Shown here: one piece after another, positions 17,507 through 26,862 of the stretch
How the letters are laid out: every line of letters starts with the position of its first letter
Numbering within the stretch: position 1 is the stretch's first letter
Assembly (NCBI RefSeq): GCF_013346935.1
Contig: NZ_JAAEEB010000002.1
Coordinates: forward strand, 248,001 to 312,000
Length of the DNA stretch: 64,000 nt
Direction: 5' to 3'
Source of the DNA: Lactobacillus melliventris
Lineage (GTDB): Bacteria > Bacillota > Bacilli > Lactobacillales > Lactobacillaceae
Notes under the pieces: model-generated
What the model was told of the DNA's origin: nothing
Databases searched by the model: none
Seen by the model: only the letters and a program-made list of their open reading frames with translations
Position numbers and translations under genes: made by a program

Positions 17507-17547
17507 AATAATACCCCCAAATTTAGGATAAATTTTGGAGGTTATTT
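17507..17547. terminator. Bidirectional terminator between ABC and GH13 genes
   Basis: Long imperfect inverted repeat AATAATACCCCCAAATTT / AAATTTTGGAGGTTATT around an AGGAT loop. It can end both convergent genes. Just upstream (17426-17447) an 11-base unit, GTGACGGCAAA, is duplicated head to tail. Confidence 0.6.
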
Positions 17548-17570
17548 TCACATAAATAAAGTTTCCATTA

Positions 17571-19187
17571 TTATTTTACAATCATGGCAAAGGCTTCATA
17601 TGGCCTTAAGTTAATGTTGTTAAGTGATTGCGGTGCATTATAGTTACTGATTAAAACTTGGTCAATTTTATCTGGTGCAGAAAACTGTTCGGCACTACCA
17701 GTCAAATTGGCAACGACTAACCAGCGCTCGCCAGCAAGTTCACGATAATATGCCAAGACATTAGGACTTGCAAGAACAGGTGTAAAGCTGCCATTAGTGA
17801 TAATTTCGTTTTTATGACGTAATTTAATGAGTTTTTGATAGGTATAAAAAATTGATTGTGGGTCCGCCAAAGCAGCTTGAACGTTAATATCCTGATAATT
17901 AGGATTAAGTGCCAGCCAAGGCTTACCAGTAGTAAAGCCAGCAGCTTTAGCTGTTGACCATTGCATCGGTCTGCGGGCATTGTCGCGTCCTTTGGCGTTG
18001 ATTGACCTGATAAGTTCTTCTTTGGTATAACCTTGCTTGATTCGCTCATTATACATATTGATACTCTCGAGGTCTTCAATTTCTGAAATATCTTTGACCG
18101 GGCAGTTAGTCATACCAATTTCTTCACCATTATAAATATATGGTGTACCACGCATTAAATGTAAGGCAATGGCAAACATTTTGGCAGATTGTACGCGGTA
18201 TTTACTGTCATCACCCCAACGTGAAATAACACGGGGAATATCATGATTTTCCCAAAACAAACTGTTCCAACCATGGTTATAATCTATTTGTGTCTGCCAT
18301 TTAAGCAAGACTTCTTTAAGATCACTGGCTTTAAACGGCTTGAGATCCCACTTTGGCTTTCCCGGTTGTTTATCAATATTTTGATCTTCAAACTGAAAAA
18401 TCATAGAGAGTTCATGCCGAGCGGGATCTGAATATTTGCGGGCGCTGTCAAGGTCGGCACTCCAAGTCTCGCCAACAGTGACTACGTCGCGGTTAGCTAA
18501 AACAGCCTGGTTCATTTCCTGAATATAATGATGAAGTTGTGGACCATTTTCGCGAATTTTACGATCAGGTTCCTTGCCAATCAGTTCGATTACGTCCATC
18601 CGGAAACCGCCAATGCCTTTATCAAGCCAGAAGTTCATCATATCGTATATTTTGTGCCGTAATTGCGGATTTTGCCAATTCAAATCTGGTTGTTGCGGGG
18701 CAAAAAAGTGTAAGTAATACTGGCCTGTTTGATCATCAAATTGCCAAGCAGAACCTGAAAAGTCAGATTTTAAATCATTGGGTTCATGGCCAGCAACAGG
18801 ATCACGCCAGATATAAAAGTCCCGGTAAGGATTATCTTTACTTTTGCGTGCTTCAATAAACCACTGGTGTTGATCAGAAGTATGATTAACAACTAAGTCC
18901 ATAATGATCCGAATGCCGCGTTTTTTAGCCTCACTAATCAACTTATCCATGTCTTGCATAGTGCCATATTGCGGATCAATTGCTTCATAATCAGCAATAT
19001 CATAGCCATTATCGACGCCGGGAGATTGATAAATTGGCGAAAGCCAAATTGCATCGATCCCCAATTTTTGTAAATAATCCAAGTGACTAATAATGCCGGG
19101 TAGGTCTCCGATACCATCCCCATTGCTATCTTGGAAGGACTTGGGATAAATTTGATAAATTACTGCATTTTTCCACCAAGGTGTCAT
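17571..19187 (-). CDS. GH13 alpha-glucosidase / oligo-1,6-glucosidase
   Basis: This 538-residue cytoplasmic glycosidase starts MTPWWKNAVIYQIYPKSFQD. The catalytic set is visible: nucleophile Asp in GGFRMDVIELIGK, acid/base Glu in TVGETWS and the transition-state Asp in ENHDIPRVISRWG. Region I is DLVVNHTSD, and QSPGVDNGYDIADY is typical of the subfamily with oligo-1,6-glucosidase and dextran glucosidase. AAAGGAGAG just upstream of the ATG at 19187 shows that an in-frame TTG at 19205 is not used. Acting on maltodextrin or isomaltose ends, it could process sugars imported by the MalEFG system about 13 kb away. Alpha-1,4 versus alpha-1,6 preference is not certain. Confidence 0.92.
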   Translation of the reverse strand: MTPWWKNAVIYQIYPKSFQDSNGDGIGDLPGIISHLDYLQKLGIDAIWLSPIYQSPGVDNGYDIADYEAIDPQYGTMQDMDKLISEAKKRGIRIIMDLVVNHTSDQHQWFIEARKSKDNPYRDFYIWRDPVAGHEPNDLKSDFSGSAWQFDDQTGQYYLHFFAPQQPDLNWQNPQLRHKIYDMMNFWLDKGIGGFRMDVIELIGKEPDRKIRENGPQLHHYIQEMNQAVLANRDVVTVGETWSADLDSARKYSDPARHELSMIFQFEDQNIDKQPGKPKWDLKPFKASDLKEVLLKWQTQIDYNHGWNSLFWENHDIPRVISRWGDDSKYRVQSAKMFAIALHLMRGTPYIYNGEEIGMTNCPVKDISEIEDLESINMYNERIKQGYTKEELIRSINAKGRDNARRPMQWSTAKAAGFTTGKPWLALNPNYQDINVQAALADPQSIFYTYQKLIKLRHKNEIITNGSFTPVLASPNVLAYYRELAGERWLVVANLTGSAEQFSAPDKIDQVLISNYNAPQSLNNINLRPYEAFAMIVK

Positions 19188-19270
19188 ATTAACTCTCCTT
19201 TGCAATCGCTAACATTATCTGTTAATTATAACACTGCAGAATAATGAGAATTAATGTTACCGGTATCTAA

Positions 19271-20344
19271 TTAAAGTCCTAAATCTGAGCGTAATTGCAG
19301 CGCTTCTTCATCATTGTCCAGCTGCAATAGAGCATCTTTTAAGCATAACATTGGCTTGCCGTCACGATCTGGTGTTGTTTGTGCGTGAGCCAAAGAACTG
19401 AGAATGGCTTCATTAACTATATCAACTGTAATCCTAAAGTAGCGGTCAATTTTGTCATCAGTAATTGCCTGAATTGTGCTTAATTCGTGGTCAGGGAAAT
19501 GACTTACACGGTTGGCGGTAGAAAAGGCTAGGGTAACTTCACCGCTGCCATTACCACTAAAGGAGCCAGTGCGTGTAATGCCAATACCAGAACGCTTGGC
19601 AATGCGTTTTAATTGTCTCGAGTTAAACGGAATATCGGTAGCAATTATTGTGATAATGCTGCCTTTTTCCTTACTATCCTTGTTATCAACAAACTTTTTA
19701 CCAATAGCATGGCCGTAAATATTAAGATCAGTGCTAAGACCGAAATTGGACATGACTAGCGCGCCCATTGTAAAGGTTTTACCGTCAATCTCGACTTGCC
19801 TTGATGCAGAGCCAATACCACCTTTGAGTTCATAGCAGCGCATACCTGTACCGCCACCAACGCCTCCTTCAGCGAAATCAGTTTTAGCAGTGACAAAAGC
19901 ATCGTTAACGTCATCTTCAGTGACACCCAAATCGCGAATATGATTAATTGAGCTGTCATTACATTCCATAATGATTGGGTTAACGCTGCCAGTTGAAAGG
20001 CCAATTTCAGGGTTTTCGGCCAGCATTCTTTTGACTAAAGCTGTCGAGGCAGTGCCAACGCTGAGAGTATTGGTTAAGACCAGAGGCGTTTCGATTGTAC
20101 CTAGTTCGTTAATTTGAATTAGACCTGTACTTTTGCCAAAGCCGTTAATCACATGTGTAGCAGCTGGCATTTTTTCCCGAAAAATGTTATCTGGGCAAGG
20201 GCTGATTACAGTGACACCGGTTCTGAGTCTATCAGTGACAATTGTCTTGTGGCCAACTGTAACTCCGGCAACGTCTGTAATTAAGTTTTTTGGTCCAGGC
20301 TTAGTATCGCTAAGCGCAAATAAAAGTGGTTTGTTAAGTCCCAT
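19271..20344 (-). CDS. P1-family (S58, DmpA-like) aminopeptidase/D-esterase
   Basis: A 357-residue member of the DmpA/ornithine-acetyltransferase-like self-processing hydrolases. Features are the opening ITDVAGVTVGHKTI, the glycine-rich GGVGGGTGMRCYELKGGIGSA, and TGSFSGNGSGEVTLAFST, where the Ser of GNGSGE is the expected autoprocessing nucleophile. The ATG follows AAAGGAG. Family members trim N-terminal residues from peptides or D-amino-acid esters. No signal peptide is present. It is monocistronic, 83 bases upstream of the GH13 gene and probably independent of it. Confidence 0.88.
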   Translation of the reverse strand: MGLNKPLLFALSDTKPGPKNLITDVAGVTVGHKTIVTDRLRTGVTVISPCPDNIFREKMPAATHVINGFGKSTGLIQINELGTIETPLVLTNTLSVGTASTALVKRMLAENPEIGLSTGSVNPIIMECNDSSINHIRDLGVTEDDVNDAFVTAKTDFAEGGVGGGTGMRCYELKGGIGSASRQVEIDGKTFTMGALVMSNFGLSTDLNIYGHAIGKKFVDNKDSKEKGSIITIIATDIPFNSRQLKRIAKRSGIGITRTGSFSGNGSGEVTLAFSTANRVSHFPDHELSTIQAITDDKIDRYFRITVDIVNEAILSSLAHAQTTPDRDGKPMLCLKDALLQLDNDEEALQLRSDLGL

Positions 20345-20419
20345 TTTTACTCCTTTTGTTATTAAAAATTTTCTTCTCTTATTAAAACGGTTCGTTAATT
20401 TTTATGCAAGACAAAAACA

Positions 20420-20470
20420 ACTCTACAAAGGCAATCTAACGCAAGAGTAGGTAGTCAACAAAGCATAGCG
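20420..20470 (+). pseudogene. Short ISL3-type transposase scar
   Basis: The plus-strand reading includes NLTQE-stop-VVNKA, which matches the NLTQEQVVNEG of the larger ISL3 remnant at 25562-25905 almost letter for letter, with a stop codon in the middle. Nothing else of the element is recognisable. The rest of the 300-base gap (20345-20646) shows no other gene, only the terminator at 20541-20579. Confidence 0.4.
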
Positions 20471-20540
20471 AATAACTTTTGGCCACAACAATTTCCACAA
20501 TCTGCTAGCCAGGATCGGATTGACAGAAAACAAGGCAAAG

Positions 20541-20579
20541 AAAAAGAACCAAACAGTTTATTAACGGTTTGATTCTTTT
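20541..20579 (-). terminator. Terminator of the first SLAP surface-protein gene
   Basis: AAAAGAACCAAAC / GTTTGATTCTTTT with one mismatch. On the minus strand the stem is followed by TTTTTCTTTG. It lies about 70 bases after the stop of the gene at 20647. Confidence 0.7.
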
Positions 20580-20646
20580 CGTTTAATCTTTTTCAACTGG
20601 ATTTGACAGAGAGCCAGAACTTTTCTATTTAATTATTTTTAAATTG

Positions 20647-22635
20647 CTAAAAATTAGCTTTTTTAATATAACGATTCTTACCAACAATATAGTATAACTT
20701 ATGATTAATTTTAATAGCTCCACCATATGTTGTTATCGTATATTTCTTTTTCAATAACTTGCGGCCCAAGCGTTTAGCTTTCTTAGTGTAGATGTAAGCA
20801 TTATGCTTCAATTTACGGTTTACCCCAGTTATATTAACTGCTTTAACAAAGTCATTATTGCCTAAATCATAGTATTTTTTGCATTGAATTAGCTTAGTAC
20901 TATAAGTTTTGACCGTTTCACCAGCAAAATACTCACCCTTTTTACGGACGCCATTTTCATCATAAACATATGAATTGTGGAAAACAGTTCTTGTAACAGG
21001 ACTTAAACCAGAAACATTTTTAGTGTAAATGTAAGTAATGTCTTGATTTTGATCACTGTAAAAGCCGGTAGCATTATCAGGCCTGGTTTTTAGCGTATAG
21101 CCAGCAATTTCTACAGGAGAGGTAATATAGCCATCACCGACATTCCCCTGTAATACCGCATCAGGTGCAAGCTTATTGCCGCTTTCATCTTGATAATGAA
21201 CAATCACATTCGCGGCTTTGACTGGGATTGAAGCGGCTGGAGTAGAAGGGACGGATACGGGAACAGCGGAATAAATAAACTTGACACTTTGCGGCTGATC
21301 AGTGAAAAAGCCAGTAGCGTTAGCGGGAATTTCCTTGATAACGTAACCTGGAATTGTTTTAGGTGTCAATTTATAGCTGTTACCGATTTTACCATTTAAA
21401 CTTGTTTCATCCGCAATAGGCTTGCCATCAGTATCTAAATAAAAAGCCTTAATAGCTGCACCCGGACGGATATACGTGTCATCAATTCCTTGGGACGCTA
21501 AATCATTGGAATTCAATTTCTGGTTTGCTTGTGGTGCGTCTTCAGTGCCATTGCCAACATTAACCCATGTTCCTGGAGTATCAAGATATGACTCGTTAAT
21601 ATGGGTACTTTTACCCAGTTTAAGGGTGTTCAATTTAGTAAGTCCATTTAACATATAACCCTTGTCAATACCGGGATCTATGACGAAACTGCTGAGATCA
21701 AGTTCTTTTAAGTTACCACAATTAGTAAACATACCCATCATATCGTTTACTTTAGAAGTGTCAAAGGATGATAAGTCTAACTTGGTTAAGCTGGAACAAT
21801 CTTCAAAAGCCCTTATCATGTTGGTAACATTACTAGTATTAAATTTGCTAAGGTCTAGAGCAGTTAAACTGGAGCACCCACTAAACATGAATTTCATACT
21901 GTTTACATTAGCTATTGTGAATTTAGGTGAAAACTTAATGCTCTGCAAATTTTCACAACCTTGAAACATGCCTTCTACATATTGTGTATTGGTGGTATCA
22001 AAGCCGGACAAATCCAGGCCAGTCAATTTACCGCAATCTTCAAACATATAAAGCATATTAGTAACTTTGGGAGTTTGTAAATCACCAATGCCGTCTATGC
22101 TGGTTAAATTTTTACAATTTGCAAACATGTACCTCATGTCAATGGTATCAGATGTATCAAGATTTTTTAGACCGGTAATTTTAGTTAAATTAGGTAAGCC
22201 CCTGAACATTTCTGCAGCCGAATTAACTTTTAATTGACCAGTAAACTTCACTTCCTGAATATCATCTTTGTTAATGCCATTAATATAGGCCATAGATCCA
22301 GGTTGAGTAACACTGCCGCCGGGAACAGTAACTACGTGGTTGCTATAAGTGACGTCGAGGTTTCCCCATTTAAAAGTATTAGGAGCTAAATCTTGAAATT
22401 GAGGCTCCTCTGGAGTGTTAACTTTTGGTTGATTGTTTGTGGTAGATTTAGGAGAAGCAACTTTATTGTTAACAGAATTTTTACCAGCAACAGTTTGCTT
22501 GGTAAGGGATGAAGGCATTGTCTCATCGGCTTTGACTGTCTTAGGGGTCATGGCTAATAAGCTTAAGCTGGCAGCAGCAATGCTAAAGTACACTAATGAA
22601 GTTTCTGCTTGCTTAGAATTCTTTTTCTTCCTCAT
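20647..22635 (-). CDS. BspA-repeat / MucBP surface protein with SLAP anchor
   Basis: This 662-residue secreted protein has a signal peptide (about 1-36, ending TVKA). A BspA-type leucine-rich solenoid (about 85-345) has repeats of the form MFxxCxxLTxLDLSxFDTS. Two MucBP-like domains follow (about 395-460 and 475-540; NVIVHYQDESGN, GYTLKTRPDNATGF). A C-terminal SLAP region (about 548-662) has two copies, VYDENGVRKKGEY and AYIYTKKAKRLGRK. SLAP domains bind wall polymers non-covalently. There is no LPxTG motif or C-terminal membrane helix. The protein is probably an adhesin on the cell surface. Its C-terminal third resembles that of the protein at 22899. Confidence 0.92.
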   Translation of the reverse strand: MRKKKNSKQAETSLVYFSIAAASLSLLAMTPKTVKADETMPSSLTKQTVAGKNSVNNKVASPKSTTNNQPKVNTPEEPQFQDLAPNTFKWGNLDVTYSNHVVTVPGGSVTQPGSMAYINGINKDDIQEVKFTGQLKVNSAAEMFRGLPNLTKITGLKNLDTSDTIDMRYMFANCKNLTSIDGIGDLQTPKVTNMLYMFEDCGKLTGLDLSGFDTTNTQYVEGMFQGCENLQSIKFSPKFTIANVNSMKFMFSGCSSLTALDLSKFNTSNVTNMIRAFEDCSSLTKLDLSSFDTSKVNDMMGMFTNCGNLKELDLSSFVIDPGIDKGYMLNGLTKLNTLKLGKSTHINESYLDTPGTWVNVGNGTEDAPQANQKLNSNDLASQGIDDTYIRPGAAIKAFYLDTDGKPIADETSLNGKIGNSYKLTPKTIPGYVIKEIPANATGFFTDQPQSVKFIYSAVPVSVPSTPAASIPVKAANVIVHYQDESGNKLAPDAVLQGNVGDGYITSPVEIAGYTLKTRPDNATGFYSDQNQDITYIYTKNVSGLSPVTRTVFHNSYVYDENGVRKKGEYFAGETVKTYSTKLIQCKKYYDLGNNDFVKAVNITGVNRKLKHNAYIYTKKAKRLGRKLLKKKYTITTYGGAIKINHKLYYIVGKNRYIKKANF

Positions 22636-22831
22636 GTTACTATTCCTTCTTCAACAATAAAATAAATGTATACATGATTAATATTTAGCTTATACTTTAT
22701 TACAGGTATTATACATCCTTTTAGTTTATTAACATAATTTATACACTTTTATTTGAAAAGAACAAATAGTTAATTTGATTAATAAATTGCCAAGCTGGCT
22801 TGCTTACTCACTAAGAGTTATTATGCCAAGC

Positions 22832-22878
22832 AAAAAGAAACCCGATTAGCAGCGACACCTACTAATTGGGTTTCTTTA
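22832..22878 (-). terminator. Terminator of the second SLAP surface-protein gene
   Basis: AAAGAAACCCGATTAG and CTAATTGGGTTTCTTT form a 16-bp stem with one mismatch. The minus-strand copy runs into TTTTTGC. It lies 20 bases after the stop at 22899. Confidence 0.8.
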
Positions 22879-22898
22879 TTTATGAAAAGTATTTTTTA

Positions 22899-24869
22899 TT
22901 ATCTAAAGTTAGCTTTCTTAACAAAGTGGTTATTGCCTATGATGTAGTACAGCTTATTGTGCATCTTAACGGCTTTGCCATATACTCTTACTTTTTTATT
23001 TTTCTTTAGTACTTTGGTGCTAACGCGTTTAGCTTTTTTATTGTAAATATAAGCGTTATGTTTTAGTTTGCGTTTGATTCCGGAAATGTTGTTAACTTTG
23101 ACAAATGTATCATTACCCAAGTCATAGTATTCTCTACCTTGAATATAGGTCTTACCATAAGTTGTAATGCTTGTGCCACTATAATATTTACCTGTTTTAC
23201 GGCTTCCATTGTGATCATAAAGATATGAATTATGATATACCGTTCTGATAATAGGTGTAACCGTAGCTACATTTTTACTATAGATGTAGGTAACAGTTTG
23301 CGGTTGGCTACTAAAGAAGCCAGTAGCATTTAAAGGTCTTACCTTTAAAGTATACCCTTGAATTTCTTTAGTTTCAGTTACATAGCCATCACCCACATAG
23401 CCGGATAATGTTTCAGTTGGAGCCAATTGATTACCATTTTCATCTTCATAGTTAACTTTAATGTCACTGCCTTTAGTTTGGGTTACTGGATTATAGGAAT
23501 TATTAGTATTGCCGCTACCATGAGAATTATCTGATTTGACTTTAGTATAAATCAAAGTGATAGTCTGTGGGTCTGAAGAGTAGGTTACTTGATCTAACTC
23601 TACTTTTTGATCATTTATTTCGGCATGGTCGAACTTGTAACCAGGAATTTCTTTCTCCTTAAAGGAAGTAATAAATTGTGGGTTAGCTTGATCAATAAGC
23701 TTGTCGTTAACGTTGCCAAATTGCTTTTCATCTTCAATACCTTCAATCTTATGCTTGTCTTGCCCGTCTTGCTCGCGATATTGCACCGTAATTGGAGCGG
23801 CCAAATTTTCAAAGCGCACATAGGTATCATAATCAGTAGCACCTTGATATTTTGTAAAAAAGTCTTTTGAAGAATCCCATATTTTTTCTCCTCTAGCCAA
23901 ATGATTGGTTTTACCCCAGTTAACCCATTTTCCTGGTAGTGTATTATTGATGTTATCACCGTCACCTCGTCCGGAAGCAGATGATTCAAATTTAAACTTA
24001 TTGCCTAGGTCTAGTTCACGTATACCAGAACTTTCCATAAACATACTTTCCATCAACTCTACTTTAGAAGTATCAAAACTAGATAAATCTATTCTGGTTA
24101 AGGCTCTGCATCCCGAAAACATATTTTTCATCCAACGAACGTTAGAAGTATCAAAGCTTGATAAGTCAAGAGTTGATACGCTATTCATAGACTCAAACAT
24201 AAAGGCCATATCGTTTACATCAGTAGTATCTAAATTAGTTAAACCTTGAAATTTAGTTAAATATGGAAGTCCTTTAAAAAGTCCTTGCGCACCCCCTTCT
24301 AGTTTTATTTTTCCCTGAATTATTATTGTTTTAACATCTTGACTACTACAACCCATTTCACTCAAAGAGAATTCAAGAGGATACAGTTTGCTTTCGCCAT
24401 CTATAGTATTTTTCATTATAGCTGGCTGTTGCTCGGTTCCGCCAAAAATTGTTAATTCCTTGGTTTCGGGGTTAAAAGAAATATCAATATTATTCCATTT
24501 TGTCTTAGCAATTGTTTTATCATTATCATAAAATTGAGGTGTTTTAGCTGTTGTAGCCAAATTATCTGATGTCTTATTATCATTTTGCTTAATTATATTT
24601 GTTTTATTGGTTGTATCTTGGGAATTATTATAAGACCTACCAATAGAGTAATTTTGTTCATTTGAAAGATTTAACGAGTTCTTCTTAGATGAATTATTGA
24701 CGCTGCTTTGACCAGCTTGCGAATTTGGTATTACAGTATCAGCCTTAACAACTTGACTGCTAGCTAGAAAGGTACTTCCAAGTAAAATAGACGCAGCACT
24801 GAGTCCTAATTTATATGCTATATTGGTTTTTACTCTGTCTTGCTTTGCTATAATTTTTCTTTTGTTCAA
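22899..24869 (-). CDS. BspA-repeat / MucBP surface protein with SLAP anchor (second copy)
   Basis: A 656-residue paralogue of the preceding gene. It has a long basic N-terminus and a signal peptide (to about 44, ending VVKADT), an Asn/Ser/Thr-rich spacer and a short BspA solenoid (about 130-345). Two MucBP-like domains come next (about 360-440, ITVQYREQDGQ; about 470-535, IKVNYEDENGN). The C-terminus is a two-copy SLAP domain (about 545-656). Fewer BspA repeats are present than in its neighbour. It should attach non-covalently to the wall. A broken third SLAP C-terminus lies at 26863-27212, so this block once held at least three such genes. Confidence 0.92.
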   Translation of the reverse strand: MNKRKIIAKQDRVKTNIAYKLGLSAASILLGSTFLASSQVVKADTVIPNSQAGQSSVNNSSKKNSLNLSNEQNYSIGRSYNNSQDTTNKTNIIKQNDNKTSDNLATTAKTPQFYDNDKTIAKTKWNNIDISFNPETKELTIFGGTEQQPAIMKNTIDGESKLYPLEFSLSEMGCSSQDVKTIIIQGKIKLEGGAQGLFKGLPYLTKFQGLTNLDTTDVNDMAFMFESMNSVSTLDLSSFDTSNVRWMKNMFSGCRALTRIDLSSFDTSKVELMESMFMESSGIRELDLGNKFKFESSASGRGDGDNINNTLPGKWVNWGKTNHLARGEKIWDSSKDFFTKYQGATDYDTYVRFENLAAPITVQYREQDGQDKHKIEGIEDEKQFGNVNDKLIDQANPQFITSFKEKEIPGYKFDHAEINDQKVELDQVTYSSDPQTITLIYTKVKSDNSHGSGNTNNSYNPVTQTKGSDIKVNYEDENGNQLAPTETLSGYVGDGYVTETKEIQGYTLKVRPLNATGFFSSQPQTVTYIYSKNVATVTPIIRTVYHNSYLYDHNGSRKTGKYYSGTSITTYGKTYIQGREYYDLGNDTFVKVNNISGIKRKLKHNAYIYNKKAKRVSTKVLKKNKKVRVYGKAVKMHNKLYYIIGNNHFVKKANFR

Positions 24870-25561
24870 CGTGTAGTCTTCTTTCTAAATTATTTACCTT
24901 TTAGAATTAAACCCAGTAATTTATTTCCAAAAGTAAATTTTTAATGATTTTTCTCTTGTAAACAATATATTTAATCATTATAGGAATATTTGAACTGACA
25001 TTATGTTTATTTACTTGAATAGGCTCTAAATATTATACTAAATAATTATATATACTATATATTATAAAGATTAGAGCAGCTGATTGTATATATTATGCTT
25101 ATATATTTATTATTAGTGACTTAATATATACATATATAGATGCATAATATAGTGATTGTTTATTAAATTTTTTCACTATATAAAACTGGTTTAGTATTAA
25201 AAAAGGGCTAAACTGACTAAATTAGAGCATGACAAAAAGAATTCATCGTGTTAACGATAATCAATAAATTAAAATTTCAGAATTAAGTGGAAAACTTTGC
25301 TATGATTATTGTTTAGTAAATAAGACTAATTTAAACTATATTAATATATTTTAAAATTATTTTAGTAATTTTTATATTCATTTTTTTGCAATGAGCTATA
25401 AATATGCCTTAAATATTGAGACTTAACATTAAACTAATTATTAATAGTTCTAAAAATGGTAATTACTAGTTTTTGTATTGAGTTGCTGAACATCTTTCTT
25501 TTTATTAAAAGGTACGCATAACTTGCTATTAAAATGTTGACTTCGACTATTCTTACATTGC
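24870..25561. other. AT-rich non-coding stretch, upstream of SLAP gene
   Basis: About 690 bases with no credible open frame on either strand. It is very AT-rich, with runs such as TATATATTATAAAG and repeated ATATATA tracts near 25045-25145. The part next to 24869 presumably holds the promoter of the SLAP gene. I see no RNA gene or repeat array. Confidence 0.5.
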
Positions 25562-25905
25562 TGAGCAGTTTTACTTTTGGCCGCATGCTTTCCCAACGCT
25601 GAGATTGTGATTGATCGCTTTCACATGGTACAAATGCTTACGCACTCTCTTAACTCTCTGCGCGTGTAGATCATGAAGAAATTCAAAAAGACCAGCAGAG
25701 AATACAAATTGCTTAAAGCACCGTGGAAACTGTATCTTAAGAAGTACCAGGAGCTCGATAAAATTCATCCGCATTACAATTGGAATTGCAAAAACAACCT
25801 GACGCAAGAGCAGGTAGTCAACGAAGGCATTGTCTGCTCACTAATGCCTACAACCTGCTGCAGTCATTTTATGATGCTTTAGTCGCCAAAGATCAGCAGG
25901 CAATT
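25562..25905 (+). pseudogene. ISL3-family transposase remnant
   Basis: The plus strand encodes consecutive pieces of an ISL3-type transposase. ACFPNAEIVIDRFHMVQ, with the conserved DRFH, is followed by an in-frame TAG at about 25672. Next come MKKFKKTSREYKLLKAPWKLYLKKY and NNLTQEQVVNEG, then a frameshift near 25830 into LLTNAYNLLQSFYDAL. The N-terminal zinc-binding and first catalytic parts are missing. It is therefore a dead fragment, cut on its right by the IS110 remnant. Confidence 0.75.
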
Positions 25906-26513
25906 AATTTCTTAGTAACAGCTTTACCGATTACTCTATAAAGCTGTTCAGTCATTCCTTTAACCGTCAGACCAGCTAAATAATCTGGATGTGCATACTT
26001 GCGAATTATCTGCAAGGCTACAACAGAGCGAATAATGGGAAAAATATCGTTTAACTCAGGGAAAGACAGCTCTAGCGTCGAACGCAACTGATTTTCAATT
26101 CTAACCCGCTCTTGGCTTAATTTGTGATATTGCACAGCTAAAAAGCATAAAGAGTGATAGTGGATATCAATATAATGTCGACTTCTAGTACGAATGACGG
26201 CTGCCGGCGTAATTAGTTTGAAGGAATCACTAGCATCTGTCTGGTTTCGCCGCAAAGATGACATTATCATTTTTGCTTCCAGCGGATTGAGCTCACAAAA
26301 TTTAATTTTATTTTGGCTTAAATAATAAGCTAACTTAATAGAATAAACCCCTGTGGTTTCGAAAATAACTAAAGCTGGATCAGCCAGATAAGCAGCTAAT
26401 TGCTTAAAACCGCTGCGATTATGACTAAAATTAAAATCTTGCTTTTCAAAATCAGTAGTAATTAAAGTGGCATGACTTTTACCACGACTAACGTCAATAC
26501 CAATAACATTCAC
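25893..26513 (-). pseudogene. Truncated IS110-family transposase
   Basis: A 206-residue open frame with the N-terminal DEDD domain of IS110 enzymes: GIDVSRGKSHATLI with the first Asp, VIFETTGVYS with the Glu, and RRNQTDASDSF with the paired Asp residues. Full-length IS110 transposases are about 400 residues and carry a serine-containing C-terminal domain, which is absent here because the frame runs into the ISL3 scar. It is probably inactive. IS110 elements make a bridge RNA from the non-coding end beside the gene; any such region would lie at 26514-26690. Confidence 0.75.
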
Positions 26514-26689
26514 TGTAACATCTTCTAAAATTATTGAAGCAGAATAGTGCCTTTGTTCATTTTCTTAATACGATCTTTAAGATCCTCATCCTAACCTAAC
26601 TAGCAAAGGGCATTACTCCTACGGGCCCGTTTGCAAATCGAATTCAAAGATTCAATCCTGTTGGCGATCTCAACTTTAACTTTAAGTAT
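26514..26689. other. Non-coding leader of the IS110 remnant
   Basis: 176 bases upstream of the truncated IS110 gene without a coding frame. It contains a GC-rich segment (GGGCCCG, about 26621) unlike the surrounding AT-rich DNA. By analogy with active IS110 elements this is where an element end and bridge-RNA gene would be; I cannot identify loops or core sites from sequence alone. Confidence 0.35.
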
Positions 26690-26729
26690 AAAAAAGCAGA
26701 TAAAAGTATCGTCATACTTCTATCTGCTT
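26690..26729 (-). terminator. Strong hairpin with minus-strand T-run
   Basis: AAGCAGATAAAAGTAT (26694-26709) pairs with ATACTTCTATCTGCTT (26714-26729), with one mismatch. On the minus strand it is followed by TTTTTTATAC. It is the second of two back-to-back hairpins; no gene lies between them. Confidence 0.6.
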
Positions 26730-26755
26730 CCTACTTTAGGATGTTTGACAAGAGC

Positions 26756-26800
26756 CAAAAAGGCATGGCACCCTAACTATCTTGTTAGGGTGTCATGCCT
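26756..26800 (-). terminator. Terminator of the SLAP gene remnant
   Basis: AGGCATGGCACCCTAAC and GTTAGGGTGTCATGCCT form a 17-bp stem with one mismatched pair; the minus-strand copy ends in TTTTT. It lies 63 bases after the stop codon of the SLAP fragment at 26863. Confidence 0.7.
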
Positions 26801-26862
26801 AGTCTTATATCTAAATTAAACTATCAAAAGTAGTGTAAGAATATTTTAGCTGATCCTAATTT

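Noticed and set aside
18539-18859. Plus-strand 106-codon frame inside the GH13 gene
   Set aside because: Shadow of the alpha-glucosidase, whose catalytic motifs fix the coding strand.
25673-25882. Plus-strand 69-codon open frame as a stand-alone gene
   Set aside because: It is the middle of an ISL3 transposase remnant, preceded by an in-frame stop and followed by a frameshift.
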